A DNA stretch of 64,000 bases. Source: Sphingomonas_E sp042693015. GTDB taxonomy: Bacteria; Pseudomonadota; Alphaproteobacteria; Sphingomonadales; Sphingomonadaceae. The notes below the pieces were generated by a model. The model saw only the letters and a program-made list of their open reading frames with translations. It was not told where the DNA came from and ran no database searches. The position numbers and the translations under genes were made by a program. This document shows positions 63,720-64,000 of the stretch, in pieces. Positions within the stretch are counted from its first letter, which is position 1; every line of letters begins with the position of its first letter. The stretch is taken from contig NZ_CP170544.1 of NCBI RefSeq assembly GCF_042693015.1, positions 3,286,001-3,350,000 of the forward strand, written 5' to 3'.

Positions 63720-63969
63720 ACGTGCTCGAACTGATACGCGCGAGTGGGTCGTGAAGCGGCGCGAGCGGACGCGCCAGCTGATCGAACTAGGTGGCCTCGT
63801 CACCAAGGCCGGGCTTGTCGAACTCACCGATGATGATCGCGCCACGCTCTACGGCGCGTTCCTCGCAGTTGCCGCACGTCTCCGAAGCGAGGATCGCGAA
63901 CAATCGCTTCTGCTCTGGCGCAGGCGCGGCAAGCGGGCGTTCGACAGCGAGGAATCAAATGCTCGCTGA
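63673..63969 (+). CDS. traD: conjugal transfer protein TraD
   Basis: This 98-residue protein starts at ATG 63673 inside the end of traC. It contains RREWVVKRRERTRQLIELGG-like and LVTKAGLVELTDDDRATLYG segments, then WRRRGKRAFDSEE, as in the small TraD of Ti plasmids. traG would be expected just beyond the right window edge. Confidence 0.85.
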   Translation: MALCRSISRRHRLELERARTDTREWVVKRRERTRQLIELGGLVTKAGLVELTDDDRATLYGAFLAVAARLRSEDREQSLLLWRRRGKRAFDSEESNAR

Positions 63970-64000
63970 CGAACGCCCGCCGTCACCAACGGATTGAGGC

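Overview
The window looks like accessory DNA from an alphaproteobacterial sphingomonad (Sphingomonadales), most likely a conjugative plasmid or an integrative element. The evidence is family content: large TonB-dependent receptors with an IVVTA-type TonB box, Rieske oxygenase and DUF849 catabolic genes, a seven-function mrp antiporter operon with fused MrpA/B, a DUF6118 gene beside a Ti-type TraA relaxase, and GC-rich coding bias throughout. No rRNA, tRNA or CRISPR array was seen.

Layout. (1) 1-10.6 kb is a dense anti-phage-like island. A >990-residue STAND-type NTPase with an N-terminal Cap4/DUF4297-like nuclease runs off the left edge and overlaps the abiEi-abiEii toxin-antitoxin pair by GTGA. 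Next come a frameshifted zinc-ribbon gene, a membrane-anchored protein and a PD-(D/E)XK-like protein. A Thoeris system follows, with a SIR2-SLOG ThsA flanked by two different TIR proteins, and then a 5'-truncated DUF2971 gene. (2) 10.6-17.9 kb is a patchwork: a carboxymuconolactone decarboxylase-like/DUF1622 pair, a Rieske ferredoxin remnant, a DUF849 (BKACE) enzyme and two IS110-superfamily elements. (3) 17.9-39.2 kb is a catabolic region of unknown substrate. It holds an old-yellow-enzyme-type flavoprotein, NTF2-like proteins, a PhyH-type dioxygenase, an SDR, an epoxide hydrolase, a PF10118 hydrolase and a Rieske oxygenase. It also has two TonB receptors, two AraC regulators (one frameshifted) and a TetR regulator with a visible palindromic operator. 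It contains a gene graveyard (katG, TetR and TonB-receptor fragments), IS30 and IS110 remnants, and an 11-unit heptanucleotide repeat. (4) 39.2-45.2 kb holds many small hypothetical genes and remnants. (5) 45.2-56.0 kb is a stress/homeostasis block: MreB paralogue, Rnk-type factor, Glu/Leu dehydrogenase, universal stress protein and mrpABCDEFG. (6) 56.0-59.5 kb is one small membrane-protein gene interrupted twice, by an IS3-family element and an IS110/IS1111-type element. (7) 59.7-64 kb is the conjugation module: DUF6118 gene, traA, a predicted oriT, then divergent traC and traD.

The most interesting signals are the abiE-STAND-nuclease overlap, the two-TIR Thoeris locus, and two IS1111-type elements. 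The non-coding tails of those elements align as a conserved scaffold with two variable segments, and the first variable segment matches each element's own left insertion junction, as expected of a seekRNA/bridge RNA. Several genes carry single-base frameshifts in an otherwise intact frame, so either pseudogenisation or sequence error must be considered. All family calls come from reading the sequence; no database search was run.
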